DNA of 64,000 bases from Leptospiraceae bacterium. GTDB lineage: Bacteria; Spirochaetota; Leptospiria; Leptospirales; Leptospiraceae. The notes under the pieces are model-generated. The model worked only from the letters and a program-made list of their open reading frames with translations, was not told the DNA's origin and did no database searches. How positions within the stretch are numbered: the stretch's first letter is position 1; the number at the start of each line of letters is the position of its first letter. The position numbers were made by a program, and so were the translations under genes. The stretch lies in contig JADJSX010000013.1 of assembly GCA_016711485.1 (NCBI GenBank), positions 62,001 through 126,000 of the forward strand, in the 5' to 3' direction. Shown here in pieces: positions 43,331-53,399 of the stretch.

Positions 43331-44173
43331 TTATTTTCCAATTAGATTCTTTCTTTTACTTAGAAGTTCTGTCTCTGCCAATTTATAATATTCAGAAAGT
43401 ATTTCAATGCCAATACCTTTTCTAAACATTCTTTCCGCAACAGTTATCGTTGTACCTGATCCCATAAATGGATCTAAAACAACATCTCCTTCTTTCGTAA
43501 ATAGATTTATGAACCATTCTGGTAAAGCTTCAGGGAATGCAGCACTATGGTTTTTATTATTACACTCAGTTGCAAGATGCAAAACATTATTTGGATACAC
43601 CCTATCACGATCAATCCAATTAGAGATATTCTTTCCAAATCCACTTCCATTTTTTGCATTATCACGAATTTTATCAGTGTCACTTAAATTCTTTAATCTG
43701 TTCTTTGACCATTCTCCAACAGGAACCATTACTGCTTCTTGATACATATTAAATTTTCTATCTTTATTAAATTGCAAAAGTCGCTCCCAAGAATCTCGAA
43801 ATCGATTTGGCCACTTTCCAGGATATGAATTTTTCTTATGCCAAATAAACTCCTCTGTCCATAACCAACCAATTTTTCTAAGCTCTAAGATTAGTTCCAA
43901 AACGTAAGTATGCCTTTCACCATTTTCTGCTTTCTCTTTAATATTCAGAATAAAAGTTCCAGTTGGTTTTATTACTCGAAATAATTGCACCGCTATCGGT
44001 AAGAACCAATTTACATATTCCTCTGGTTTAACTCCACCATACGTTTTGATTCTTCTGTCAGCATATGGAGGAGATGTCACAATTAAATCAATAGAGTTAT
44101 TTGGAAAAGTTTTTAATATTTTTAAGCAATCACCGCAATGAATTTCAAAGTTATTGGATTTTTTCCCTTTCAT
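43331..44173 (-). CDS. Site-specific DNA methyltransferase of the restriction-modification pair
   Basis: A 280-residue beta-class methyltransferase: catalytic motif IV TSPPYADRR comes first (about residue 34), the target-recognition region lies in the middle (around KWPNRFRDSWERLLQF), and the SAM-binding motif I DPFMGSGTT is near the C-terminus (about 237). It should methylate N4 of cytosine or N6 of adenine; SPPY slightly favours cytosine N4. The ATG at 44173 is preferred to a TTG six codons upstream. It is directly followed by the cognate restriction enzyme. Confidence 0.92.
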   Translation of the reverse strand: MKGKKSNNFEIHCGDCLKILKTFPNNSIDLIVTSPPYADRRIKTYGGVKPEEYVNWFLPIAVQLFRVIKPTGTFILNIKEKAENGERHTYVLELILELRKIGWLWTEEFIWHKKNSYPGKWPNRFRDSWERLLQFNKDRKFNMYQEAVMVPVGEWSKNRLKNLSDTDKIRDNAKNGSGFGKNISNWIDRDRVYPNNVLHLATECNNKNHSAAFPEALPEWFINLFTKEGDVVLDPFMGSGTTITVAERMFRKGIGIEILSEYYKLAETELLSKRKNLIGK

Positions 44174-44280
44174 ACGACTAATGTCGGCCAATGATATTTT
44201 TTGTAAAACAGAATTTATGTCCCGTCATAGTAAGCAGGAGACTATTAATAGTATAAATTGATGTTCAGTATTTTCCTATT

Positions 44281-44631
44281 TTACCTGCATCGACTAATCT
44301 CGATTATCCAAAAAACTTCAGCATTTGATACTTTTAATTTATGATTATCAATCGTAAAAACCCATCGCTTACGGGTTACTGCATCTTTGTCTTTAGAAAA
44401 TGATTTTTCATTAAATTTATCTTTAACCGCTTTAAAAGGAATAATGTAATAATCATTGTAAACATTTTCATCACCGTAGACGATTAAATCAAAATTATCC
44501 TTGGTAGCTTCTCGAAACTTTTCCATTTTGCTAGCTGAAAAATCACCCCAATATTTATTTTTTGGGTCAGCTTTGCGAATATAATTGGTTTGCTTCAACG
44601 CATCGCGATTCAAGTATATCAGATTCTTCAT
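44281..44631 (-). CDS. Small protein of unknown function next to the R-M system
   Basis: A 116-residue basic protein beginning MKNLIYLNRDALKQTNYIRK. Segments such as NFDLIVYGDENVYNDYYIIPF and RWVFTIDNHKLKV suggest an alpha-beta fold resembling small nuclease-like or DNA-binding proteins of restriction loci. No catalytic motif is certain. It lies 107 bases upstream of the methyltransferase in the same direction and could belong to the same transcript. Confidence 0.55.
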   Translation of the reverse strand: MKNLIYLNRDALKQTNYIRKADPKNKYWGDFSASKMEKFREATKDNFDLIVYGDENVYNDYYIIPFKAVKDKFNEKSFSKDKDAVTRKRWVFTIDNHKLKVSNAEVFWIIEISRCR

Positions 44632-44743
44632 TTTTGATTATTGTCCTTTGTTTCTTTCAAAGCAAAACCAATGAGAATAAATATTGAATGGATAGCAAGG
44701 AAAAAAATAGAATTTAATAGTTAAAACTAAAGTTTATAATTCA

Positions 44744-45040
44744 TTAAATCCTATCCAAATCAAAATCAATTTCTTTTACTGTAATTAGTTTATAACCCTC
44801 CATTCCGTTTTCAGATAGAAAACTCAAATCCATTTCTTTCCAAAATTTTTCTATTGTCCAATTTAAACCAAGACTTCTACCAATGAATCGATTTGCTTTA
44901 TGATTAGAAGTATTTCTAAAATAAGAAACAATTTCAATTATAGCTTTCTTTTCACTCTCCGCCCTTACCTGTTGAAAGAAATAATTTTCATAGAACCCAG
45001 ATATAAATTCAAATTTGTATAAATAGTTTTTCATTTTCAT
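44744..45040 (-). CDS. Small protein of unknown function
   Basis: A 98-residue protein starting MKMKNYLYKFEFISGFYENY, rich in aromatic and charged residues, with no recognised domain. Its start overlaps the preceding gene's stop by four bases (ATGA), so the two form a coupled pair. The second block, SEKKAIIEIVSYFRNTSNHK, resembles a short DNA-modification or phage-type accessory protein only vaguely. Confidence 0.5.
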   Translation of the reverse strand: MKMKNYLYKFEFISGFYENYFFQQVRAESEKKAIIEIVSYFRNTSNHKANRFIGRSLGLNWTIEKFWKEMDLSFLSENGMEGYKLITVKEIDFDLDRI

Positions 45041-45267
45041 TTATCTCGCTTTAACTTTTTGTTTTTCACAAGCAAATCAAAGACAGTTGAGTAAGTATAA
45101 CCTATTGATTCAGTCATGCACATCGATAGTAAACTCATTGCTTTAAAAAGTTCCCTTTCGCTCATTTTTCGACCCAAATAAATCTCAGACTGTTCTTGAA
45201 ATTCTATTTTGCTAACACTATATACAATTTCATTGCTTTCTTGTTTTGTATTCATTTCATTTCTCAT
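45037..45267 (-). CDS. Small protein of unknown function, first of a coupled pair
   Basis: A 76-residue protein beginning MRNEMNTKQESNEIVY and probably helical (SERELFKAMSLLSMCMTES). It overlaps the 98-residue gene by four bases. An internal ATG four codons in is an alternative start. Placement among restriction genes suggests an accessory or mobile-element origin; no function can be given. Confidence 0.45.
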   Translation of the reverse strand: MRNEMNTKQESNEIVYSVSKIEFQEQSEIYLGRKMSERELFKAMSLLSMCMTESIGYTYSTVFDLLVKNKKLKRDK

Positions 45268-45329
45268 TTCAAATAATTATTTTTCATACAATATCAATTT
45301 CTTCATAGGCTAATACAAATACACCGCAC

Positions 45330-45560
45330 TCAATGCTTACCTCTTCTTTCGAAAACTATTTCATCATTCAGTGTAATTTTAATCATACCATATGAATAAT
45401 CTTCTTCGATTACTTCTGATTCATTCCACTCAATAAGACCGTCAGGCAAATCAAAGTATTCCCGCTCTTTGATTTATTCTAATTCTTCGGATGTTGGAAT
45501 TCTTTTTAATGCGACCTTTTCCCAAACTACTTTCGAAATTTCTAATGAATGCTCAGCCAT
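45330..45560 (-). pseudogene. Small gene interrupted by a nonsense codon
   Basis: A 77-codon frame with GGAGAG before its ATG reads as a continuous small acidic protein, except for a TAA at 45474-45476 (codon 29). The part before begins MAEHSLEISKVVWEKVALKR; the part after continues IKEREYFDLPDGLIEWNESE to a normal stop. A single change (for example CAA to TAA) explains the break. It matches no family I know. Confidence 0.6.
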
Positions 45561-46167
45561 TTTATTCTCTCCAAAAGTTATTTACAATAAGAACTTCAGC
45601 TTAACGCTATAAATAGTTTTTCAGAAAATTCTTTAAAAACCATTCAAATTCAAACAAGATTTGTTCTATTTGTCGTTAGCCACAATGTAAATGGAAAATT
45701 TAATTGCTAGAATATTTTTTGAAATAAGGAAGAAAATATAAATTTACTTGGATATAATATTGCTTATCCTCTCAGAATCTATGGACCAAAAGCCATATAA
45801 TAACGACACAAAATGTTTAAAGTGATTTATCAGTTATCATCGGTGGCGAAATTTTATTTTCAACTGATAAACACGGATGCACACTGATATGTTTTTTATA
45901 CTGCTTCTTTTTTTGTGTTCAAACTCAAAAGCGATTGCGCTGCTTCCTACGGGTCGCTGTATAAATGTGTCCATCTGTGTTATTTCCAGGCTAATTGAAG
46001 TTTGCCGTTTGATTTGTTCGAACGTCAACAAAGGTAAAACGGAGCATTACAGCGTGTTACTTTCAAAAATGTCGCTGTTGCGGAATTTTATTTTAGTAAT
46101 TAGAATATTTTTCACCGGCTAATCGTCTGTAAACCACCAAGACAGATTTAGAGTGAGTATTTTTTTC
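45561..46167. other. Intergenic region with dispersed repeat-like DNA
   Basis: About 600 bases without a supported gene. An inverted repeat TTATCAGTT (45827-45835) and AACTGATAA (45862-45870) is followed by CACGGATGCACACTGATA and, 100 bases on, by ATGTGTCCATCTGTGTTA. This kind of ACACGGATG.ACACTGAT repeat recurs in intergenic DNA of many environmental bacteria. A GCGATTGCGCTGCTTCC stretch lies between them. Nothing coding is credible. Confidence 0.4.
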
Positions 46168-46352
46168 TTATTTGTATTCAATTCCTAGAACTGTAATATC
46201 ATCCTGTTTTTCTGTTCCATTTAGAAATAGGTCAAGGTTAGTTAAGACATTTTGGATACTAGTTTTAAGGGGAAGATTTTTTGAATCTTTCAGAATCGAA
46301 TACAATCTTTCTTCACCAAATTCTTCTTCGGCAGAGTTAAACTCTTCAAAAT
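46168..46352 (-). pseudogene. Displaced C-terminus of the PP2C domain (frameshift)
   Basis: In the +1 frame relative to the upstream gene, after TTTACAGATGGAATTTT, the DNA encodes the expected end of a SpoIIE-type phosphatase: EEFNSAEEEFGEERLYSILK and then KQDDITVLGIEYK before a stop at 46168-46170. The DD.T motif supplies metal-binding Asp residues. A one-base deletion near 46348-46352 therefore separates it from the main reading frame. Confidence 0.8.
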
Positions 46353-49300
46353 TCCATCTGTAAAAATAAATAATCGATCCCCGCGATTAAACTTTGTTTC
46401 CGCAAATTGATACTGAATATTTTTTTTCACGCCAACCATCATTCCCGTTTTTTCTAACGTCTCCATTTTATTATCTTTAATGCAGACTAAGGCTGGATGT
46501 CCTGCGGAAACATACCTAAAAAAATTCTCTTTCACGTTAATATCGATCATTGCGCAAGTCATTAAACTATTTAAGGAAATATATTTTTCCATAAATTCAT
46601 TATTAAAAATACTCATAACCTCCGCAATTCCTAAATCAAGGTTTTTGATATTATCGTAAATACCTTTGATTGCCATCGTGATGAGTGCCGCTTGCACCCC
46701 ATGTCCTGTAGCATCGGCAATAAAAATTCTATAGGTCGAATAGTTTAATTTGCTAATTCCATAAAAATCTCCACCTACTTCAGACATGGGTAAGTAAACA
46801 GGAACAATTTCAAGTTCTTCGACTAAGTTCTGCGGATAAATGAGAGTATTCTTTTGAATTTTTTTTGCAATTGAAAGATCTTGTTTAATAATACTTAAAG
46901 TCTGGTTTAATTCATTTGTCCGCTCTACTACTTTTAATTCCAAGTTATGGTTATATTCAATTAGCTGCTCTGTCTTTTCTTTGAGTTTAATATGAACTCC
47001 TACACGGGAAAGTAATTCCTGTTTAGAAAATGGTTTAACAATATAATCATTTCCATCAGCATTAAATCCATCTAATAGATCGTTTGCCCTGTTTTTTGCC
47101 GTGAGAAATAATACAGGCAATTGGTTCATATCATATTTTTCTCGGATTTTTTGACTTACCTCAAATCCGGTCATCATCGGCATCATCACATCTAGTAAAA
47201 CAATATCTGGTTTTTCTCTTTCTAAAATAGCGAGTGCTTCCTTTCCATTATTTGCGGTTGTTACCCTGTAACCCCTAAAAGTAAAATGATTGGAAATGAC
47301 TTGTAGATTTATTGGCTCATCATCTACAACTAGTATATGTTTTTCCGCCGGGTTAGAATTTCCCAAATAGGTTGGTGTAAATTCGGGAAGGTTATCTTCT
47401 ATGGATGAAACAATTTCGGATACTCTATCGACCGTAGAAGTCTGTGGTTTTTCGTAAGTAATCGGAAGAGTAAAAATAAATCTTGAACCTTTCCCGAGTT
47501 CCGATTCCGCATAAATTTTTCCACCTTGCAGTTCCACTAATTGTTTAGTCATAGAAAGTCCAAGCCCTGTGCCTCCATATTGTCGTGTGTTGGATGCATC
47601 CACTTGCTCAAAGGATTCGAATATAGTTTCCAATTTGTCTGTGGGAATACCGATGCCTGTGTCGGTGATTGTGATTTGTATTAATTGCAGGTGAGGAAGC
47701 GTTTTAACACCTTCAATTAATATATCGTAATTTGCCAATTCAGCGTTTACTGTAACTAACCCTTCCTCTGTAAATTTAATCGCATTACCGATGAGGTTAT
47801 ACAATATTTGCTGCAGCCTATTTTCGTCTGCAAAAACTGCTGGAATTGTTTCCGGTATATCGTTTATCAATTTCAATTTTTTATTTTTGGTAAGTGGCTC
47901 AGATAATTTTAGCACAAGGTTTGTAATGGAGTATATATCTACAGGCTGTAAATGAACTTGCAAATCTTTATGTTTGAGTTTGGAAAAATCTAATATATCA
48001 TCAATAAGGTTAGATAACCGTTTGCCGCTTGAAATAATTAGACCTAAATTCTCTTTTGTTTTTTGGGGCAAAATTCCAGTAGCTCCATCCGATAAAGATT
48101 CGGCTAATCCTATTATGCCATTGAGCGGAGTACGAAGTTCATGAGATGTATTTGCAAGAAATTCATCTTTTAACTGATTTGCTTTTTCTAGATTCTTGAT
48201 CGCTAGTTGTTGACTTGCCAGTATCTCCGCTTGCGCTAATTCATTTTGTCCTTTTAACTCATTAATTCTATCCGCAAGACCAAAAGAAAGTAATACGACT
48301 TCTATTGTTGAACCAAATTGAATAGCATGTTCAGTGAAAAAATTGAAAGGAAGGATTCCAAATGTTTTAATCACAGAAATTATTCCTCCAATCAAAGGAG
48401 CGCTCCATGCCAATAGATAAAATCTGGCAGGACGATATTTTTTTTTCATCATCAGAATTCCGGCCGTTAGACTCCATATGATAGAAAAAATCGCGGATAA
48501 AGTGGAACCTTTTATTGCATTGCTAACACTGATAAAAAAAGAAGATACAATACCAAAGATAAAAAGGGAAAATAAGATTTTATAAATTTTATAAAACAGT
48601 GGAATGTTCTTTTTAATTTGTAAATAATTAGAAGTAAAGGTTATTGTGCTTAAAGCAGCTAAATACAGCAAAATTGGATAAAAATCATTGTATTGTTTTG
48701 GAGAACCAAGCCAGACATATTGATAGGTAATTCCGTAATAATTGGCCAGAAAAAGACTCAATAGAAGGATATACACAACATAAAAAAAATAACTTCTATC
48801 CCGAATAGAAAACCAGATGAATAGATTATATAACGCCATTACTAGCATCACTCCAAAATACAAACCCATTCCGAGCATTTCTGTATTGATCTTTTCCGAA
48901 AATTTTATCGGATGCCAGATTATCATTGGAAATTCTATAGTCCCTTCGTTTTCTATTCTAGCATAATATTTAGATGTATTTTCTGGATTTATTTGAAATA
49001 CAAAATTTCTATATTGTAATTCTCTTTCTTTGAAAGGAAGTAAATCGCCTGCCTTCTTATGGATCACTTTTTTTTCTTCAGTCAAAATATAAAAATCAAT
49101 CTTATCCTGATTTGGACGGGTAAATTCTAAATAAAATTTTTCCTTTAGTTCTGTCTGGATTTGGAACCTAGCCCAGTATGCTGATTTAGTAAATCCGAAA
49201 CCAGGAACTTCCTTTTTACTCCTAATCCATAATTTTTCCATCTCTGGTTTTTGAATATCTTCTATAGTTAACTTCCCTTCTTTGTCTTCTAGAATTTCTA

Positions 49301-49415
49301 GATAAAGTCCAAGCGGATATTTACCTTTATCCTCATTGAGAATTACAGGCTCGCTTGCGAAAATAGAACTCGTAAGGATGACCATTAAGATTGTTATGGA
49401 TTTTTTCATATACAT
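46290..49415 (-). CDS. 7TM-DISM hybrid kinase with REC and C-terminal PP2C (frameshifted end)
   Basis: A 1041-residue open frame. Signal peptide (ending about SSIFAS), extracytoplasmic 7TMR-DISMED2 jelly roll (about 25-165), seven membrane helices (about 180-385), coiled coil, HisKA with His in NTSHELRTPLNG (about 425), HATPase (DTGIGIP, GTGLGLS), REC (about 695-815, Asp in DIVLLDVMMP), coiled coil, and a SpoIIE/PP2C phosphatase domain (EVGGDFYG, ADATGHGVQAA). The last residues after IFTDGI are out of frame; the true family end lies in the neighbouring frame to 46168. As written, the phosphatase lacks its final metal ligands. The output would be dephosphorylation of a STAS-type partner. An ATG two codons inside the start is an alternative. 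Confidence 0.88.
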   Translation of the reverse strand: MYMKKSITILMVILTSSIFASEPVILNEDKGKYPLGLYLEILEDKEGKLTIEDIQKPEMEKLWIRSKKEVPGFGFTKSAYWARFQIQTELKEKFYLEFTRPNQDKIDFYILTEEKKVIHKKAGDLLPFKERELQYRNFVFQINPENTSKYYARIENEGTIEFPMIIWHPIKFSEKINTEMLGMGLYFGVMLVMALYNLFIWFSIRDRSYFFYVVYILLLSLFLANYYGITYQYVWLGSPKQYNDFYPILLYLAALSTITFTSNYLQIKKNIPLFYKIYKILFSLFIFGIVSSFFISVSNAIKGSTLSAIFSIIWSLTAGILMMKKKYRPARFYLLAWSAPLIGGIISVIKTFGILPFNFFTEHAIQFGSTIEVVLLSFGLADRINELKGQNELAQAEILASQQLAIKNLEKANQLKDEFLANTSHELRTPLNGIIGLAESLSDGATGILPQKTKENLGLIISSGKRLSNLIDDILDFSKLKHKDLQVHLQPVDIYSITNLVLKLSEPLTKNKKLKLINDIPETIPAVFADENRLQQILYNLIGNAIKFTEEGLVTVNAELANYDILIEGVKTLPHLQLIQITITDTGIGIPTDKLETIFESFEQVDASNTRQYGGTGLGLSMTKQLVELQGGKIYAESELGKGSRFIFTLPITYEKPQTSTVDRVSEIVSSIEDNLPEFTPTYLGNSNPAEKHILVVDDEPINLQVISNHFTFRGYRVTTANNGKEALAILEREKPDIVLLDVMMPMMTGFEVSQKIREKYDMNQLPVLFLTAKNRANDLLDGFNADGNDYIVKPFSKQELLSRVGVHIKLKEKTEQLIEYNHNLELKVVERTNELNQTLSIIKQDLSIAKKIQKNTLIYPQNLVEELEIVPVYLPMSEVGGDFYGISKLNYSTYRIFIADATGHGVQAALITMAIKGIYDNIKNLDLGIAEVMSIFNNEFMEKYISLNSLMTCAMIDINVKENFFRYVSAGHPALVCIKDNKMETLEKTGMMVGVKKNIQYQFAETKFNRGDRLFIFTDGILKSLTLPKKNLVKKDCIRF

Positions 49416-49448
49416 ATGTATCGGCTTAGATAGGCTGAGCGGATACGG

Positions 49449-52400
49449 TTATTTTGCCTCAAATTCAATAATAAACTTTGTCCCTTTAGATCGTTCCACT
49501 TTAATTTTACCGTGAATCTGTTTGGTCATGAGTTTAATCAACTGTATACCAAAACCAGTTGAATCTTCAATGGTTATAGAATCGGGAATACCCACACCAT
49601 GATCTTGGATGATTAATCTGCTTTTTCCGTCTTGTGTGGAAAAGTTTACAGTAATTAATCCATCATCATTTTCTTTAAACGCATGCTTCATGGCATTGGT
49701 TAAAATTTCGTTAACAATAATTCCAAGGGGAAAAAGAATTTCTGAATGCAAAATTAAGTTTTCAAGGTTTTTTTCAATTCTTACTGTATGTTTATTGGAA
49801 AAATTTTCAATCACTTCATCTATAAGAGGAGAAAGGTATTCATTGACAGGCAATTCTTGAAAACCATCAGTACGATAGAGTTTATCGTACAACACCATCA
49901 TACTTCTTGCTCTACTCTGTGCATCTTGAAGTGCCTCGATTGCCGAAGGTTCTGTTAATGTATCCTCTTGAAGCATAAATAACCCAATAATCATGTTCAT
50001 ATGATTTTTTATGCGATGATGTACTTCTCTCAGCAGTAGTTCTTTTTCCTGTAAAAGAGATTTTATTTTATCCTCTGCTTGTTTACTTTCAGTGATATCT
50101 TGGTGTGTTCCAAACATCATGAGGGGTTTTCCATCCTCAGTCCAAGAAGTTACTTTTCCTCTATCCAGAACCCAAACCCAATGTCCTTCTTTATGTTTCA
50201 TTCGGGCTTCAAAATGATAGTATTCCAACTCACCTTTAAAATGTTTTTCTAACAATTCACCGCTTTGTTTTAAATCATCAGGATGGGTAAATTTCATCCA
50301 AGTTTCGATTGATACCGGAGAAATTTCCGCCAAATTGTATCCAATTACTTCAGCCCAACGCTCATTAAATACTGTATCACCAGTTTGTACATTCCACTCC
50401 CATGTTCCTACATTTGTGCCTTTTAATATGTTTGCTATTTTTTGTTTTTCAGACATCAGTTGCATTTCTGCTTGTTTGCGTTCGGTAATATCGTAAAGTA
50501 CCACCAGATGATTGTCCTTGAATTTTTCTTTAAGAGGAACAGCACTCACCATAACAATTCTATAAGAATCATCCTTGCATCGGATCTGTAATTCTAGGGG
50601 TTTAAAAGGAGTTCCAGTCTTTTTCGACTCTTCCATACGTGCCTGCCATTGGACTGCCACCCAATCGCGGTATTCAATATCAGGATATGCCTTGGGCCAC
50701 CAATCGGATAACGTCGGAATATCCGATCGATCGTAGCCGAAAGTCTTAATAAATGCGTAATTTAGATAGGTAATATTTTGTTGTTCATCGTTCAAAGCAA
50801 ATGGCACGGGGGACGCCTCAATAATGGATCTAAATCTAGACTCGCTTTCTTTCAGTTCTTCCTCCGACTGCTTACGCTCGGTGATGTCTGTCGCAAATCC
50901 CAAAAAACGAGTTTCTGAAAGTTTTACGGCATCAACCTTCCAGATTTTTTTTTCACCAGACTTTGTCACATATCCCACTTCGTCACTTGAAAATCCGTCT
51001 TTCACAACCGTTTGAAAATTGATTATTGCTTTTTCGAGGTATTCTTCTTGTGTAAGCTTCGGAATTGATAAATTTATTAATTCATCTTCCGTGTATCCAG
51101 TGATTTTACATGCGGCTTTGTTTACTTCAAGATAATGTCCTTTTTCATTGACTATAAAAACACCATAGGGTGCATTTTCCACGTAAGATTTAAATTTAGC
51201 TTCTCTTTCTCTTAAAACTTCCTCTGCCAGTTTGCGCTCGGTGATGTCACGAAAAACAAGTACGACACCAATAATATTGCCGTCTTTGTTTTTTATGGGG
51301 GCGCCTGAATCCGCGATTACCCGTTCTGTACCGTCCCGCGAAATGAGTAGAGTATGATTTGCCAATTCGATAATTTGCCCAGTGGAAAGAACTTTTTCAA
51401 CTGGGTTCTCATGCGGTTTACGGGTGCTTTCGCTTATTATGTTGAAAACTGTGGCAAGTGGTTTACCCAATGCTTCCTCTTGGTTCCAACCACAAAGTTC
51501 TTCTGCGACTTGGTTCATAATAATAACATTGCCCAAAGTGTCTGTTGTGATTACCCCATCCCCTATACTGCGCAAAGTTACAGCTAACTGTTCTTTTTCT
51601 GCAGCTATGGTATTCTCTGCATTTTTACGCTCGGTGATGTTTCTCGCCATAGCTGAAGCGCCTATGATTTCGTTTCTTTCATTGCGGATGGGGCTGTACA
51701 AACTTTCGTAATAGGAAAGTTGAGCATTTCCGAAGACCTGTATGGTGGAATGGGATTCTCCAGCCAAAGCACGATCATAATTTTCTTTTGCTTTCCGTAT
51801 ATCCTCTTCGCCTTTGATACAATCAAAAAGGTTCATTCCAATTTCTATGTCTTTGTTATACGCATATTTCATACTTTCGAAATGAGCTTTATTGAAATAT
51901 AAATAGTTATAGTTTTCATCGATCGAAAGAACGATGACGTCCTTAAAACTTTCAAGACTTGATTTAAGGAGTGTCTGATATTTCAGCAATTCTTCCTCTG
52001 CCCGCTTACGTTCGGTGATGTCACGCACAAATGCCGTTACTTCATCTGTGCCACTGACTACCATACGGGCTTCATAATTACGCACGCCCTGTTCAGGAAT
52101 GGTCATCTGATATTCAAAGGTTTGCAGTGAACCAGTTTCCAGTGTCACACTGATTTGCAGGTCTATTAAATCAGCAAATTCAGGAGGGGTTATATCACGG
52201 TTGCGTTTGCCGATTATAGATGGAAGAGATTTAGCATAAAGATCACTTACGTCCGCCTTGAAGTCCAGATAAACGCCTTGGCGATCTAGACGAAACATCA
52301 AATCGGGAATAGCCAAGAGCATGGCTAGATTGCGATCATTGCTTTCATGTAGTGCAATCTCCGCTTGTTTGCGTTTTGTGATACTTCTGATAATACCGAT

Positions 52401-53147
52401 CACCCCAATAATCTCACCCTTTGCATTGTGTAAAGTAGCACTGCTATCGGTAGACCAGCCCGACTTTTCTGATTCCGAGATATGGTAATAGAAATCCACA
52501 CTGTCTACCACCTCCCCTTTGAGTGCCTTTTCCAGACTTTCCATGACTCCATTATCTTTCAGGAACGGAAACAGCTCTAACGGATGCTTACCTAGAACCT
52601 TGTCTGCCGGAATGCCTGTGAGGTTTTCCATGAATGTATTCCAAACACGGTAACGCAAATCGAGGTCATATACAATGATCCCTTCTTGAGCGCCTTGAAT
52701 GATTTGTTCGTTAAACTGGTATGCCTCAAGAAGAGACTCTTCCTTTCTTTTTTCATTCAATTTGGCTTCAAATAGCTTGAAAGCCATTTTAATGGAAGCG
52801 TCAAGAACGGTATTACTTGAATTTTTTACCACATAACCATAAGAGGTGATCTTTTCCGTTTTTTCTACAACTTCTGGTTCTGTGTGGCTGGATAAAAACA
52901 CTACTGGAATATCGTGATCTTTCAAGATAATATCCGCAGCCTCTGTTCCATCGATACCTTCACCCAGATCGATATCCATAAGAACAAGATCTATTTTTAG
53001 AGCGGAACTAACGGTAGCAACAGCCTCCTCTCCAGTACTTGATGTTATAACATTATATCCAAATTTTTCCAGAATTTTAGAAGTTACCATTGCTAGAGTC
53101 GGCTCATCTTCTACTAGGAGGATTGTTTTGGGGGTTTTCTCAGTCAT
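49449..53147 (-). CDS. Sensor kinase: REC, about seven PAS, HisKA_2, HATPase
   Basis: A 1232-residue cytoplasmic kinase. REC (1-130; VEDEPT, Asp in LVLMDIDLG, Lys in GYVVKNS), seven PAS/PAC repeats (about 150-1020), then a HisKA_2 domain with the phosphorylated His in LLREVHHRIKNHMNMI (about 1042) and a terminal HATPase with DHGVGIP and GFGIQLI. No membrane segment is seen, so it senses cytoplasmic signals. HisKA_2 kinases often act with detached regulators. Its receiver is a close relative of the one at 22035-22841. It lies 33 bases before the 7TM hybrid kinase gene, same strand, so co-transcription is likely. Confidence 0.93.
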   Translation of the reverse strand: MTEKTPKTILLVEDEPTLAMVTSKILEKFGYNVITSSTGEEAVATVSSALKIDLVLMDIDLGEGIDGTEAADIILKDHDIPVVFLSSHTEPEVVEKTEKITSYGYVVKNSSNTVLDASIKMAFKLFEAKLNEKRKEESLLEAYQFNEQIIQGAQEGIIVYDLDLRYRVWNTFMENLTGIPADKVLGKHPLELFPFLKDNGVMESLEKALKGEVVDSVDFYYHISESEKSGWSTDSSATLHNAKGEIIGVIGIIRSITKRKQAEIALHESNDRNLAMLLAIPDLMFRLDRQGVYLDFKADVSDLYAKSLPSIIGKRNRDITPPEFADLIDLQISVTLETGSLQTFEYQMTIPEQGVRNYEARMVVSGTDEVTAFVRDITERKRAEEELLKYQTLLKSSLESFKDVIVLSIDENYNYLYFNKAHFESMKYAYNKDIEIGMNLFDCIKGEEDIRKAKENYDRALAGESHSTIQVFGNAQLSYYESLYSPIRNERNEIIGASAMARNITERKNAENTIAAEKEQLAVTLRSIGDGVITTDTLGNVIIMNQVAEELCGWNQEEALGKPLATVFNIISESTRKPHENPVEKVLSTGQIIELANHTLLISRDGTERVIADSGAPIKNKDGNIIGVVLVFRDITERKLAEEVLREREAKFKSYVENAPYGVFIVNEKGHYLEVNKAACKITGYTEDELINLSIPKLTQEEYLEKAIINFQTVVKDGFSSDEVGYVTKSGEKKIWKVDAVKLSETRFLGFATDITERKQSEEELKESESRFRSIIEASPVPFALNDEQQNITYLNYAFIKTFGYDRSDIPTLSDWWPKAYPDIEYRDWVAVQWQARMEESKKTGTPFKPLELQIRCKDDSYRIVMVSAVPLKEKFKDNHLVVLYDITERKQAEMQLMSEKQKIANILKGTNVGTWEWNVQTGDTVFNERWAEVIGYNLAEISPVSIETWMKFTHPDDLKQSGELLEKHFKGELEYYHFEARMKHKEGHWVWVLDRGKVTSWTEDGKPLMMFGTHQDITESKQAEDKIKSLLQEKELLLREVHHRIKNHMNMIIGLFMLQEDTLTEPSAIEALQDAQSRARSMMVLYDKLYRTDGFQELPVNEYLSPLIDEVIENFSNKHTVRIEKNLENLILHSEILFPLGIIVNEILTNAMKHAFKENDDGLITVNFSTQDGKSRLIIQDHGVGIPDSITIEDSTGFGIQLIKLMTKQIHGKIKVERSKGTKFIIEFEAK

Positions 53148-53399
53148 GTATTACAGCCACAAACAAATATTTAGAAATTCATTCGAAATACATTTTTATT
53201 ATAAGGTAAACTATTTTCAAGCTATATATATTTCTACTTCTATCAAGATTGTATAAACTCTATACTTTTCTGGCACAACTGATTTGAGGCAACAGAAAAA
53301 TTATATTACGCATAACGGTTGTGATCTTTCAATCCTTCGATTGTCTTCTGTGCAAATTACGAGTATACGACTTTTAGCTACATTCTATCTATACAATCT

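Noticed and set aside
45837..46122. Open frames on both strands in the 45561-46167 gap
   Set aside because: The translations reflect ACACGGATG-type repeat DNA rather than protein, and neither has a ribosome site.
46172..46363. Plus-strand frame of 63 codons
   Set aside because: It is antisense to the displaced PP2C tail, whose DDITVLGIEY motif is convincing.
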